From contig NZ_LQBP01000001.1 in the NCBI RefSeq assembly GCF_001507545.1, positions 124,001 to 188,000 of the forward strand: 64,000 nucleotides of DNA, in the 5' to 3' direction. The notes under the pieces were generated by a model that did no database searches, was not told where the DNA came from, and saw nothing but the letters and a program-made list of their open reading frames with translations. This DNA is from Ruegeria profundi (GTDB taxonomy: Bacteria; Pseudomonadota; Alphaproteobacteria; Rhodobacterales; Rhodobacteraceae). Made by a program: the position numbers and the translations under genes. Shown here in pieces: positions 54,902-63,514 of the stretch; position 1 is the first letter of the stretch; the number at the start of each line of letters is the position of its first letter.

Positions 54902-56947
54902 ATGACCACCGATCCTCTTGTTGTCTTTACCCCCTCGGGCAAACGCGGGCATTTCCCTGTTGGCACCCCGGTTCTGACTGCGGCCCGGCAGTTGGGCGTA
55001 GATTTGGACTCGGTCTGCGGCGGGCGCGGAATATGTTCGAAATGTCAGATCACACCCAGCTATGGCGAGTTTCCCAAACACGGTGTGACAGTATCCGATG
55101 GCGCGCTGAGCGAATGGAACGCGGTAGAACAACGTTACGATGATAAGCGCGGCCTGAAACCAGGCCGTCGTCTAGGCTGTCAGGCGACCGTTCAGGGCGA
55201 CGTGGTGATCGACGTGCCGCCGGAAAGTCAGGTACACCGTCAGGTCGTCCGCAAAGCCGCAACGGCGCGCGCCATCACGATGGACCCAGCAACCCGGTTG
55301 TATTTCGTTGTCGTGGAAGAGCCCGACATGCACTCACCCACCGGCGATTTGGAGCGTTTGGAGCGCGCCCTGCGCGAGCAATGGCAGATCGACGCCGTAA
55401 CTGCCGATCTGTCACTGATGTCCAAGCTGCAGCCGGTTCTGCGAAAAGGAAAATGGGAAGTCACGGTCGCCCTCCACAAGGGTCACAAGGACCCGGTCGC
55501 GCGCATCGTTGAAATCTGGCCAGGCTTGCATGAAAGCGGTTTGTACGGTCTGGCCATCGACCTTGGTTCAACCACCATCGCTGCACACCTGACCGATCTG
55601 GAAACCGGAGAGGTCAAAGCCTCCTCAGGACTGATGAACCCACAGATAAGGTTCGGCGAAGACCTGATGAGCCGAGTGTCCTACTCCATGATGAACCCCG
55701 GCGGCGATCAAGAGATGACGAAGGCCGTGCGCGAGGCGATCAATGACCTGACCACCTCGATTGCTGAAGAGGCCGGAATCGACGCCGACCTGATTGTCGA
55801 GACGGTCTTTGTCTGCAACCCGGTCATGCACCATTTGCTGCTTGGGTTGGATCCGGTGGAACTTGGCCAGGCACCTTTTGCGCTGGCAACCTCTGAGAGT
55901 ATGTCTCTGCCCGCCCGTGAGATGGACCTGACCAATATGAATCCGCGCGCGCAGGTTTACATCCTGCCTTGTATCGCGGGTCATGTCGGTGCGGACTGTG
56001 CCGCCGTGGCATTGTCAGAAGAACCGGGCAAGTCCGATGACCTTGTGCTGATCGTGGACGTGGGTACGAATGCCGAGCTTCTGCTTGGCAACACCAGCCG
56101 CGTTCTGGCCTGTTCCTCGCCGACGGGTCCGGCATTCGAAGGTGCTCAGATCAGTTCCGGCCAACGCGCCGCACCCGGCGCGATCGAGCGTATCGAGATC
56201 GACCCTGTCACCAAAGAACCGCGCTTTCGCGTCATCGGATCCGAGAAATGGTCCAACGAAGAAGGCTTTGATCAGGATGTCGCGACGACCGGTATTACTG
56301 GCATCTGCGGATCCGGCATCATTGAGGCTGTTGCTGAAATGCGCATTGCTGGCCTAGTGGATGAAAGCGGACTGATCGGGTCGGCAGAACAAACCGGCAC
56401 CTCTCGTTGCGTTCCCGAAGGTCGCACGCATGCCTATCTGATCCACGATGCCAGCGCCGAGGGCGGCCCGCGCATTACTGTAACCCAGGGCGACATCCGC
56501 GCCATCCAACTGGCGAAATCAGCGCTCTACGCAGGTGCCCGCCTGCTGATGGACGAGATGAAGGTCGACAAAGTGGATCGTGTGGTACTGGCCGGGGCAT
56601 TTGGTGCCCATATCTCAACCAAACACGCCATGGTTCTGGGGATGATCCCGGACGCGCCGCTGGACCATGTGACAAGCGCAGGCAACGCCGCAGGTACCGG
56701 CGCGCGGATCGCCCTGTGTAACATCGCAGCCCGGGCCGAGATTGAACGTGTTGTGCGTGAAATCATCAAGGTCGAAACCGCGATTGAGCCTAAATTTCAA
56801 GAACATTTCGTCGCCGCCAACGCTATCCCGCACAAAACCGATCCCTTTCCTGAGCTGGCGCAAGTGGTCAGCTTGCCCTCGCCCACGTTTAACGCGGGCG
56901 GAGGGGATGAGGAAAAATCTGGCCGCCGTCGCCGTCGCCGGTCATAG
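54902..56947 (+). CDS. corrinoid reductive activase, RamA/RACo type (2Fe-2S + DUF4445)
   Basis: 681 residues from MTTDPLVVFTPSGKRGHFP; a 20-codon extension is rejected. An N-terminal 2Fe-2S ferredoxin domain has Cys39, Cys45, Cys48 and Cys93 (SVCGGRGICSKCQ, LGCQATV). It is followed by a linker and an ASKHA ATPase core (YGLAIDLGSTTIAAHL, VLIVDVGTNAELLLG, VVLAGAFGAHIS). These proteins use ATP to reduce inactive Co(II) corrinoid to Co(I). Rhodobacterales use such a RamA-like protein to reactivate a split methionine synthase, and a methyltetrahydrofolate module lies at 58838-59899. The protein ends in SGRRRRRRS, an unusual basic tail. A SAM methyltransferase gene follows 24 bases later. Confidence 0.88.
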   Translation: MTTDPLVVFTPSGKRGHFPVGTPVLTAARQLGVDLDSVCGGRGICSKCQITPSYGEFPKHGVTVSDGALSEWNAVEQRYDDKRGLKPGRRLGCQATVQGDVVIDVPPESQVHRQVVRKAATARAITMDPATRLYFVVVEEPDMHSPTGDLERLERALREQWQIDAVTADLSLMSKLQPVLRKGKWEVTVALHKGHKDPVARIVEIWPGLHESGLYGLAIDLGSTTIAAHLTDLETGEVKASSGLMNPQIRFGEDLMSRVSYSMMNPGGDQEMTKAVREAINDLTTSIAEEAGIDADLIVETVFVCNPVMHHLLLGLDPVELGQAPFALATSESMSLPAREMDLTNMNPRAQVYILPCIAGHVGADCAAVALSEEPGKSDDLVLIVDVGTNAELLLGNTSRVLACSSPTGPAFEGAQISSGQRAAPGAIERIEIDPVTKEPRFRVIGSEKWSNEEGFDQDVATTGITGICGSGIIEAVAEMRIAGLVDESGLIGSAEQTGTSRCVPEGRTHAYLIHDASAEGGPRITVTQGDIRAIQLAKSALYAGARLLMDEMKVDKVDRVVLAGAFGAHISTKHAMVLGMIPDAPLDHVTSAGNAAGTGARIALCNIAARAEIERVVREIIKVETAIEPKFQEHFVAANAIPHKTDPFPELAQVVSLPSPTFNAGGGDEEKSGRRRRRRS

Positions 56948-56971
56948 TCGCCCCACCGGCAGGAGGTCATC

Positions 56972-57835
56972 ATGCAAGTTGCGAACGAAGAACAGGCTGA
57001 ATACTGGGGCAGCTCGCCCTCTGGGGCCAAATGGCTGACCTATGAGGAGCAAATGGATGAGTTGCTTGAACCAGTTCTCGATCTGGTCTTCGAGCGCGCA
57101 AGTTTGCAGCCCGGCATGCGTGTGCTGGATATCGGCTGCGGCACCGGGGCAAGCTCGGTAAGGGCCGCGCAGATTGTTGGCAGCACCGGGCATGTCCTTG
57201 CCGCAGATTTGGCGCAGCCGTTTCTGAACCGTGCTGAACAGCGGGCTTCAGAGCATGGGTTGGACAACATAGATTTTCAATACGCAGACGTTCAAACCTA
57301 TCCGTTTCCAGAGGCTGATCGCGACGCGATGATCTCGCGGTTCGGGGTCATGTTTTTCGAAGACCCGGTTGCGGCTTTTGCCAACATGAGCCGCGCCTTG
57401 AAACCGGGCGGTCTGATGACCTTTGCCGCTTGGGGGCCGCTGAGCGGAAACCCTTGGTTCAAGACGCCGCATATCGCTGCCTGTGCGCGGTTGGGCAACC
57501 CGCCGCCCATGGACCGAAACGCCCCGGGCCCTCTGGCCTTTCACGACCAAGATCGGGTGTCGGGTCTCTTGGCGGACGCTGGGCTGACCGAAATCGTTGT
57601 GGACCAAGTGCCAACCCATCTGCACATTTGCAGCACGCTGGAAGACTGCGCCAAGCTCTGCACGCGGATCGGGCCTGCTGCCCGGCTGATCACCCTTTTC
57701 GAAGGCGATGATCAAGACGTCCTGGCAATTCAACAGGCAGTGGCTGAAGCCTTTCGACCTTTTGCCACCGAAAACACAGTTGAAATTCCGGCGCTGATCA
57801 ACCTGTTTCAGGCGCGTCGACCCGAGACCGGCTAG
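56972..57835 (+). CDS. class I SAM-dependent methyltransferase
   Basis: 287 residues, UbiE/UbiG-like fold: MRVLDIGCGTGASSVRAAQIV (motif I), VLAADLAQPFLNRAEQR (motif II), YPFPEADRDAMISRFGVMFFEDP and LKPGGLMTFAAWGP (post-I/III). N-terminal EEQAEYWGSSPSGAKWLTYEEQMD. Substrate unknown. The gene has AGGAGG before the ATG and follows the activase by 24 bases, so it is probably co-transcribed, though nothing in its sequence ties it to cobalamin. Confidence 0.82.
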   Translation: MQVANEEQAEYWGSSPSGAKWLTYEEQMDELLEPVLDLVFERASLQPGMRVLDIGCGTGASSVRAAQIVGSTGHVLAADLAQPFLNRAEQRASEHGLDNIDFQYADVQTYPFPEADRDAMISRFGVMFFEDPVAAFANMSRALKPGGLMTFAAWGPLSGNPWFKTPHIAACARLGNPPPMDRNAPGPLAFHDQDRVSGLLADAGLTEIVVDQVPTHLHICSTLEDCAKLCTRIGPAARLITLFEGDDQDVLAIQQAVAEAFRPFATENTVEIPALINLFQARRPETG

Positions 57836-57883
57836 ACCATCGGCGCTTTATTCGGCAGAAAGAGACTTTTCGCAGCGCCACAC

Positions 57884-58711
57884 TTACTCGGTCCGGGCGC
57901 GTAAACTATCAATCAAAGACTGATCAACATTCAGAACCTTGCAAGCCGCGTCCAACGTACGCTTGTCCAAATGCTGAGGGTTCAGATCAATATCCTTAGA
58001 AAACGTGTCCACAATGGCCCGCATGGCGGCGACTCTTGCATATTTCTTGTTGTTGGCCGGGATCACATGCCACGGAGCAATATCCGTTGACGTTCGTGCA
58101 AACATCTCATCGACCGCAACTTTGGCTTCGGACCACCGCTCGCGGTTTCGAAAATCCTCATAGGTCAGTTTCCAGCGTTTCATCGGGTTACGCAAACGCT
58201 CGGTGAACCGCCTCATCTGCTCTTCCTGAGAGATGTGGAAGAATAGCTTCACGATTCTTGCGCCATCATCGATCAACATCCGCTCAAAATCGTTGATCTC
58301 GCGATAGGCCGCCCGCCAGCGTTTTTCCGGAGTGAACTTTTCAAGCCGCTCCACCATCACGCGTCCGTACCAACTGCGGTCGAAGGCAGAGATGGCACCT
58401 TCCGGAGGCAAACGCTCCCAAAAACGCAACAGATAATGGCGGTTCAGATAGTAGTTTCTGGGGGCTCCAATCGGCCAGACCTTGAAACTGCGCGGGTCCA
58501 ATGCCTGACTAATCCGTCGAATAGTGCCGCCCTTGCCAGCCGCATCCCAGCCTTCGAAGACAAGCACCCCTTTCACACCGTGAAACAAAAACGCTTGTTG
58601 GATCAAGGCCAGGTGTGCCTGCAGATTGACCAGTTCTTGAAAATAAGCCTTTTTGTCCAGACGCTTGCTTAAGTCGGCGTCCGCCAATTTCGGAGGGGTA
58701 TGTTTTTTCAT
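57884..58711 (-). CDS. ppk2: polyphosphate kinase 2
   Basis: 275 residues from MKKHTPPKLADADLSKR, with AGG seven bases before the ATG; an extension of 17 codons is rejected. Walker A LVFEGWDAAGKGGTIRRI, Walker B ISAFDRSWYGRVMVERLEKF and lid (TERLRNPMKRWKLTYEDF) are typical of single-domain PPK2 (class I-like). It transfers phosphate between polyphosphate and nucleoside diphosphates. Convergent with the methyltransferase gene. A Ppx/GppA gene lies 2.7 kb away. Confidence 0.92.
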   Translation of the reverse strand: MKKHTPPKLADADLSKRLDKKAYFQELVNLQAHLALIQQAFLFHGVKGVLVFEGWDAAGKGGTIRRISQALDPRSFKVWPIGAPRNYYLNRHYLLRFWERLPPEGAISAFDRSWYGRVMVERLEKFTPEKRWRAAYREINDFERMLIDDGARIVKLFFHISQEEQMRRFTERLRNPMKRWKLTYEDFRNRERWSEAKVAVDEMFARTSTDIAPWHVIPANNKKYARVAAMRAIVDTFSKDIDLNPQHLDKRTLDAACKVLNVDQSLIDSLRARTE

Positions 58712-58788
58712 TTCAAAACCTGATCCTTGCCGCGAGAATCCCAGTATTGTCGCATGCCGCAATTGCTACGTCATTGATCAGGGTCAAT

Positions 58789-58815
58789 AAAAAAGGCCGG
58801 GCGCAGTACCCGGCC
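58789..58815 (-). terminator. intrinsic terminator after the pterin-methyltransferase operon
   Basis: On the minus strand a 7-bp stem GGCCGGG/CCCGGCC with a 7-base loop is followed by TTTTTT. Confidence 0.9.
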
Positions 58816-58837
58816 TGTAAACATCCTGTTGCAGCGA

Positions 58838-59899
58838 TTACGCGCGGCGGCGACGGCCACCGCCACGACGTCCACCAGCAGCACCAGCGGCGCCGGCCTC
58901 TTCCGGAGCTTTGTTGAACTTGATCCACTCACCACCATGCGGGTCGTTGTTGGTCAGCAGGTTAGCGGCGCGGATGGCCTCCATCTCTTTGCCAGGGCGC
59001 GGCTTTGTTGAGCCCAAGCCGAACATTTGAACGAACGTCTCATCGTCCATACCCTCGGGCAGAATGATGCCTGCAGCGGCGACGGCTTCTTTCTTTTCAG
59101 CAATCTTTTTCTGCGTCACCGGCAGAGCCACCGGGTTCATGATCGCCGAAGTCATACCTGCACCCATCGCCATCGGCAGGAATGCGTTGTTGATACCGTG
59201 ACGGTTCGGCAGACCGAACGAGATATTGGACGCACCGCATGTGGTGTTTACGCCCAGTTCTTCACGCAAACGGCGGACCAGGGCAAACACTTGCTGACCA
59301 GCAGTCGCCATCGCGCCAATCGGCATGACCAGCGGGTCAACAACGATGTCATGGGCGGGAATGCCATAGTCGGCAGCACGTTCAACGATCGTTTTCGCAA
59401 CCGCAAAACGGACATCCGGGTCTTCGGAGATCCCGGTATCATCGTTCGAAATTGCAACAACGGGTACGTTAAACTTTTTGACCAACGGCAGAACCAGCTC
59501 GAGACGCTCTTCCTCGCCCGTGACCGAGTTCAGCAGAGGCCGACCTTCTGCTGCTTCAAGACCTGCTTCCAGCGCCCCAGGGACCGACGAGTCGATGCAA
59601 AGCGGCACATCAACCAAACCTTGAACCAGCTCAACGATCTTGCGCATTAGCGGCGGTTCGGTCTCGTTCGGGTTGGGGTTCGAGTTGTAGACAACGCCAG
59701 CATTGATATCCAGAACGGTCGCACCCGCCATAACCTGCGCCAGCGCGTCTTTTTCGACAGTTGAGAAATCGCCTGCCTCAAGCTCGGCCGCCAGTTTTTT
59801 TCGGCCGGTCGGGTTGATCCGCTCACCAATGACACAGAACGGCTCGTCAAAGCCCAGAACCGCGGTTTTTGTTTTTGATTCTACGACTGTACGAGTCAT
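58838..59899 (-). CDS. methyltetrahydrofolate:corrinoid methyltransferase module (split MetH)
   Basis: 353 residues, a stand-alone pterin-binding (DHPS-like) TIM barrel as in the second domain of MetH and in AcsE: FCVIGERINPTGRKKLAAEL, ATVLDINAGVVY, VPLCIDSSVPGALEAGL, NSVTGEEERLELVLPL, PVVAISNDDTG, TCGASNISFGLPNRHGINNAFL. It would move the methyl of methyl-THF to a cob(I)alamin protein encoded elsewhere. In Phaeobacter and related bacteria methionine synthase is split into separate homocysteine, cobalamin and methyl-THF proteins, and this fits the last. The tail GGRRGGGRRRRA is basic and Gly-rich, like the end of the activase. It is co-transcribed after metF with 9 bases between. Confidence 0.85.
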   Translation of the reverse strand: MTRTVVESKTKTAVLGFDEPFCVIGERINPTGRKKLAAELEAGDFSTVEKDALAQVMAGATVLDINAGVVYNSNPNPNETEPPLMRKIVELVQGLVDVPLCIDSSVPGALEAGLEAAEGRPLLNSVTGEEERLELVLPLVKKFNVPVVAISNDDTGISEDPDVRFAVAKTIVERAADYGIPAHDIVVDPLVMPIGAMATAGQQVFALVRRLREELGVNTTCGASNISFGLPNRHGINNAFLPMAMGAGMTSAIMNPVALPVTQKKIAEKKEAVAAAGIILPEGMDDETFVQMFGLGSTKPRPGKEMEAIRAANLLTNNDPHGGEWIKFNKAPEEAGAAGAAGGRRGGGRRRRA

Positions 59900-59908
59900 A
59901 TCCGTTCC

Positions 59909-60835
59909 TTAAGAGTTAGCTGGCTTTGCCGAAGCGCCGCCATTGTCGATTGCCCAATTGGCGTTGGTCTTGATGCCACCAAGCGGGAAGAAATGCACAT
60001 TGGTGATGTTAAAGTCCGGGTTGGCCGCCTTGTGCTCTGCCAATTGGGTCAAAACGTCGGTCGGCTCGTAGGGCAGCAGCAGCTTGGATACATCCATCGC
60101 ACGTTTCTGCAGAACCTTCAGGGACGGGCCTACGCCACACGCAATCGCGAATTTGATCAGCGTTTGCAGCTTTGCCGGTCCAGCGATGCCGATATGGATC
60201 GGCAGGTCGATACCTGCCTTTTTCAAGCCGTCTGCCCAGGCGATGATCGGCTTGGCGTCAAATGCGAACTGCGTAGCCAAAGCCATCTCGGCATCCGTGG
60301 TTTCGCTGAATTTCTGTTTCCAGCGCAGCGCGTCTTCGACATTTTTAGTCGAACCGTCCGGATCGATATCCTTGTTGCCTTCAGGGTGGCCCGCCACGTG
60401 CAGACGCTTGAAGCCCGCCTTGTCGAAAAGCCCACTTTCCAGCAACTGCATCGAACTGTCGAACGCACCATGCGGTTTTTCTACGCCGCCGGCCAGCAAA
60501 AGCGCCTGATCAACGCCTGCTTCGCCCTGATACATGGAAATCCAGTTTTCCAGCGTTGCCGCGTCTTTAATGATGCGCGCAGGAAAATGCGGCATGACCG
60601 GATAGCCCTCATCCGCGAGCCGTTTGGCCGTTTTGACCATGTCTTCGATCGGCGTGCCCTCGATATGGGCGATGTAGACGCGCGTGCCTTCGGGCAGCAG
60701 TGCGCGAAAATCTTCGACCTTCTCGGCGGTGCGTGGCATCACCTCGATCGAATATCCTTTCAGAAAGGCTTCGACGGTCGGGTTTACCGGGGCCTTTTCA
60801 GCCGCATCACGTTTCTTGAAGTTCAGCAAAGCCAT
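59909..60835 (-). CDS. metF: methylenetetrahydrofolate reductase
   Basis: 308 residues from MALLNFKKRDAAEKAPVNP, with GGGAGG six bases before the ATG; a 12-codon extension is rejected. FAD-binding TIM barrel: SIEVMPRTAEKVEDF, VYIAHIEGTPIEDMVKTAKRLADEGYPVMPHFPAR, LLLAGG and HVAGHPEGNKDIDPDGST. It is diverged from E. coli MetF: the N-terminal SFEFFPP-type motif is SIEVMPR. It would make the methyl-THF used by the next gene product. Confidence 0.85.
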   Translation of the reverse strand: MALLNFKKRDAAEKAPVNPTVEAFLKGYSIEVMPRTAEKVEDFRALLPEGTRVYIAHIEGTPIEDMVKTAKRLADEGYPVMPHFPARIIKDAATLENWISMYQGEAGVDQALLLAGGVEKPHGAFDSSMQLLESGLFDKAGFKRLHVAGHPEGNKDIDPDGSTKNVEDALRWKQKFSETTDAEMALATQFAFDAKPIIAWADGLKKAGIDLPIHIGIAGPAKLQTLIKFAIACGVGPSLKVLQKRAMDVSKLLLPYEPTDVLTQLAEHKAANPDFNITNVHFFPLGGIKTNANWAIDNGGASAKPANS

Positions 60836-60861
60836 TGCGGCCTCCCATAAAGATCTGGGGC

Positions 60862-61158
60862 TCATGCCCAACCGTCATTGGCGATCAGTGCCTTGACACG
60901 GTCCTGATCGTATTCTGTTTCCAAACGCAGGGCTTGCACCTCAGCAATCTCGGACGGGTCGCCCTCAACTGCAAAGGGTTCGGCTTTGCGCCACTCGGCC
61001 AGATAGGCATCACTGTCCTTGGCGTTCACCTTCATGGCAGCCCGGTCGATGGCTTGTTCGAACCGTTCCTCCAACTGCCGCTTTGCACCGCGACGACCTT
61101 TGCCGACGATGACTTGGGCCGGGATATCGCGCCAGTATACGATGGTGACGTCAGGCAT
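60862..61158 (-). CDS. small protein of the PF13769 'virulence factor' type
   Basis: 98 residues: VTIVYWRDIPAQVIVGKGRRGAKRQLEERFEQAIDRAAMKV then DAYLAEWRKAEPFAVEGDPSEIAEVQALRLETEYD. It resembles the domain labelled virulence factor, a name with no established mechanism. It heads the metF-pterin methyltransferase operon (26 bases before metF) with GGAGG upstream. Context suggests a role in the methyl-THF/cobalamin step, perhaps as an accessory subunit; that is inference. Confidence 0.78.
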   Translation of the reverse strand: MPDVTIVYWRDIPAQVIVGKGRRGAKRQLEERFEQAIDRAAMKVNAKDSDAYLAEWRKAEPFAVEGDPSEIAEVQALRLETEYDQDRVKALIANDGWA

Positions 61159-61398
61159 TGCCTTTGATTCCTCCTAACCAGATGTGACGGTTCTAAACAG
61201 CAATATGGGTCAAGGTCGGTCGGTTTTCGACACACGACGTATTTCAAACGACCTTTTGCCTTGGATGCGTTCTGCGCTTTCTATCGAAAACACAAACAAA
61301 TGCGCACCTCAAAATACTCATCACCTTAATGAGCGTCTTGCAGGTTGGATTGGGCCGACATATGGTCGGGGTAACTCGTAAATCGGAGGGCGTGGAAG

Positions 61399-62511
61399 AT
61401 GGCGCCCAAGCGTCCCAAAGGTGCGGGCGCGTTCCCGAAGGCGGTCGAAAGCCCCGCGCCGGCAAGGCCCGATCCAGACGCGTTGTACGCGGCACTGGAC
61501 TTGGGAACAAATAGTTGCCGCATGTTAATAGCCCAGCCCAAGGGGAGCGGGTTTCATGTGGTGGATAGCTTTTCCAAGTCCGTGCAGTTGGGCGCGGGTT
61601 TGGAACGGACCGGACGGTTGTCTCGGTCCTCGATGGCGCGCACTATTCAGGCGCTCCGCATCTGTCAGCAAAAGCTGAAACGCAACAAGGTCAAACGCAT
61701 GCGCCTTGTCGCGACCGAGGCGTGTCGCCGTGCAAAAAACTCACGCGATTTCATTCGTCAGGTAAAACGCGAAACCGGTCTGACGCTTGAAATCATCCAG
61801 CCCGAGGAAGAGGCGCGCCTGGCAGTCATCTCGTGCGCGCCGCTGGTGTCGACCAAGACCGAGCAGTTACTTGTCGTCGATATCGGTGGTGGCTCGACCG
61901 AATTGGTGTGGATCGATATCTCGTCCGTACCACGCCGCGACCGTCCTGCTGCGATCATGCGTTTGCACAATGGGTTTCACACGGTCGAAAGCCCGTTTCC
62001 CGCAGCCAAGGTCGTAGATTGGATTAGCGTTCCACTTGGTGTCGCGACGTTGAGAGATCAGTTCAACGATGTCGAAGACGACTCGGCCCGCTTTGCCTTG
62101 ATGAGCTGGTTTTTCGAAGAAAACCTGGCCGACTTTGCGCCCTACAAGGACGAGCAGGCCCGGGAAAGGTTTCAGATTGTGGGAACCAGTGGGACGGTGA
62201 CGACCGTGGCTGCCTCTCATCTTGGGTTAAAGCGCTATGACCGGACCAAGGTTGACGGTCTGCGCATGACCAGCGATCAGATTGACAAAGTCATACGGGG
62301 ATACTTAGAACTCGGTCCACTTGGGCGACGACGCGATCCGCGTATAGGTGATGACCGGCAAGCCCTGATCATGTCCGGCTCGGCCATTTTGCAGGCATTG
62401 CTGCGTTGCTGGCCCACCGACCGCCTTTCCGTGGCGGACCGTGGGCTGCGCGAAGGTTTGCTTTATGCACAGATGAGCGCGGACGGCGTATTGGAAGACG
62501 GACCGTTTTGA
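61399..62511 (+). CDS. Ppx/GppA family phosphatase
   Basis: 370 residues. ASKHA fold: [18 protein letters not shown] (phosphate 1), [26 protein letters not shown] (phosphate 2) and [18 protein letters not shown]. It is shorter than E. coli Ppx/GppA (about 500), lacking the C-terminal HD-like domain. It hydrolyses polyphosphate or pppGpp; the two cannot be told apart here. GGAGG lies nine bases before the ATG. Its stop overlaps rlmE as TGATG. Confidence 0.87.
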   Translation: MAPKRPKGAGAFPKAVESPAPARPDPDALYAALDLGTNSCRMLIAQPKGSGFHVVDSFSKSVQLGAGLERTGRLSRSSMARTIQALRICQQKLKRNKVKRMRLVATEACRRAKNSRDFIRQVKRETGLTLEIIQPEEEARLAVISCAPLVSTKTEQLLVVDIGGGSTELVWIDISSVPRRDRPAAIMRLHNGFHTVESPFPAAKVVDWISVPLGVATLRDQFNDVEDDSARFALMSWFFEENLADFAPYKDEQARERFQIVGTSGTVTTVAASHLGLKRYDRTKVDGLRMTSDQIDKVIRGYLELGPLGRRRDPRIGDDRQALIMSGSAILQALLRCWPTDRLSVADRGLREGLLYAQMSADGVLEDGPF

Positions 62512-63227
62512 TGGCGAAAAAACCAACCGGCAAGAATACCTCGGGCCGCGGACAACGCGACCTCAAGGTCAAGGTAAAGACGGCGCGCGGGCGAAAGCTC
62601 AGCTCGACCCGCTGGCTTGAGCGGCAATTGAACGACCCATACGTCAAACGCGCGCAGGCCGAAGGCTATCGCGGGCGCGCGGCTTATAAGATTCTTGAGT
62701 TGGACGATAAGTTTCGCTTTCTCGTCCCCGGTGCGCGTGTTGTCGACCTTGGCTGTGCGCCCGGCGGCTGGTGTCAGGTCGCTGTAAAACGTGTGAACGC
62801 GCTGGGCGAACGGTCTGGTAAACGCGTCGGCACTGTTTTGGGTGTCGATCTGCAAGAGGTCGAACCCGTGGCTGGCGCGGAAACTCATGTGCTGGACTTT
62901 ATGGAGGATGACGCCGACCAAAAGGTCAAAGACTGGCTGGGCGGCAAGGCGGATGTTGTCATGTCTGACATGGCGGCAGCCTCATCTGGGCACAAGCAAA
63001 CCGACCATCTACGGATCATGGCCTTATGTGAAACAGCGGCCTATTTCGCGTTTGATGTGCTAGAGGAAGGCGGAACCTTTGTTGCCAAGGTTCTGGCCGG
63101 CGGTGCCGAAGGCGATTTGCAGAAACTGCTCAAGCAGAAGTTCGAAAAGGTTGCGAATGTAAAACCACCCGCGTCCCGATCCAACAGCTCTGAAAAATTT
63201 GTGGTCGCGACTGGCTTTCGCGGTTGA
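62511..63227 (+). CDS. rlmE: 23S rRNA 2'-O-methyltransferase RlmE (FtsJ)
   Basis: 238 residues from the ATG overlapping the Ppx stop (TGATG); a 35-codon frame extension into that gene is rejected. FtsJ fold with catalytic Lys/Asp/Lys/Glu set: [69 protein letters not shown] and [15 protein letters not shown] basic N-terminal tail ([21 protein letters not shown]) precedes the domain, as is usual in alphaproteobacteria. It methylates U2552 of 23S rRNA during 50S maturation. Confidence 0.95.
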   Translation: MAKKPTGKNTSGRGQRDLKVKVKTARGRKLSSTRWLERQLNDPYVKRAQAEGYRGRAAYKILELDDKFRFLVPGARVVDLGCAPGGWCQVAVKRVNALGERSGKRVGTVLGVDLQEVEPVAGAETHVLDFMEDDADQKVKDWLGGKADVVMSDMAAASSGHKQTDHLRIMALCETAAYFAFDVLEEGGTFVAKVLAGGAEGDLQKLLKQKFEKVANVKPPASRSNSSEKFVVATGFRG

Positions 63228-63228
63228 A

Positions 63229-63417
63229 CTAGTCGTCAATCCAACGCCGATCACCGGTCAGGAATTGCTCGCGCAGCGAATCCGCCGCAGTACGTTGCAA
63301 CAGCAGCGCCTCACCGTGGTTTATGTATTTTGGTTTCCTGGCCTGCAAATCTGCGATGCGCTGATTAAGCTTTGATGGGTTCTGCAATTGCGATGTATGG
63401 ACCGGTTTCTCAGACAT
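63229..63417 (-). CDS. small protein of unknown function
   Basis: 62 residues, charged and soluble: SQLQNPSKLNQRIADLQAR then a C-terminal SLREQFLTGDRRWIDD. The ribosome site GAGG lies six bases before the ATG, and the end stops two bases short of the rlmE stop on the other strand, which supports a real gene. No family recognised. Confidence 0.6.
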   Translation of the reverse strand: MSEKPVHTSQLQNPSKLNQRIADLQARKPKYINHGEALLLQRTAADSLREQFLTGDRRWIDD

Positions 63418-63514
63418 ACGTCACCTCGGGGCCTGTTGGGGTTACTAACTTGCCCCCTCGTTAACCCAGAAATTTGCCGGGAACGTGGCGCAATCCGGGC
63501 CGCGACATGCCGTT

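Noticed and set aside
61364..61378. Inverted repeat CCGAC-ATATG-GTCGG before the Ppx gene
   Set aside because: Five-bp stem without T-run or matching sites elsewhere in the window; too little to call an operator or terminator.
61159..61398. Possible SAM or cobalamin riboswitch before the metF operon
   Set aside because: No SAM-II core or cobalamin B12-box sequence was recognised in the 240 bases; only a short imperfect hairpin near 61364. A covariance-model search would decide.
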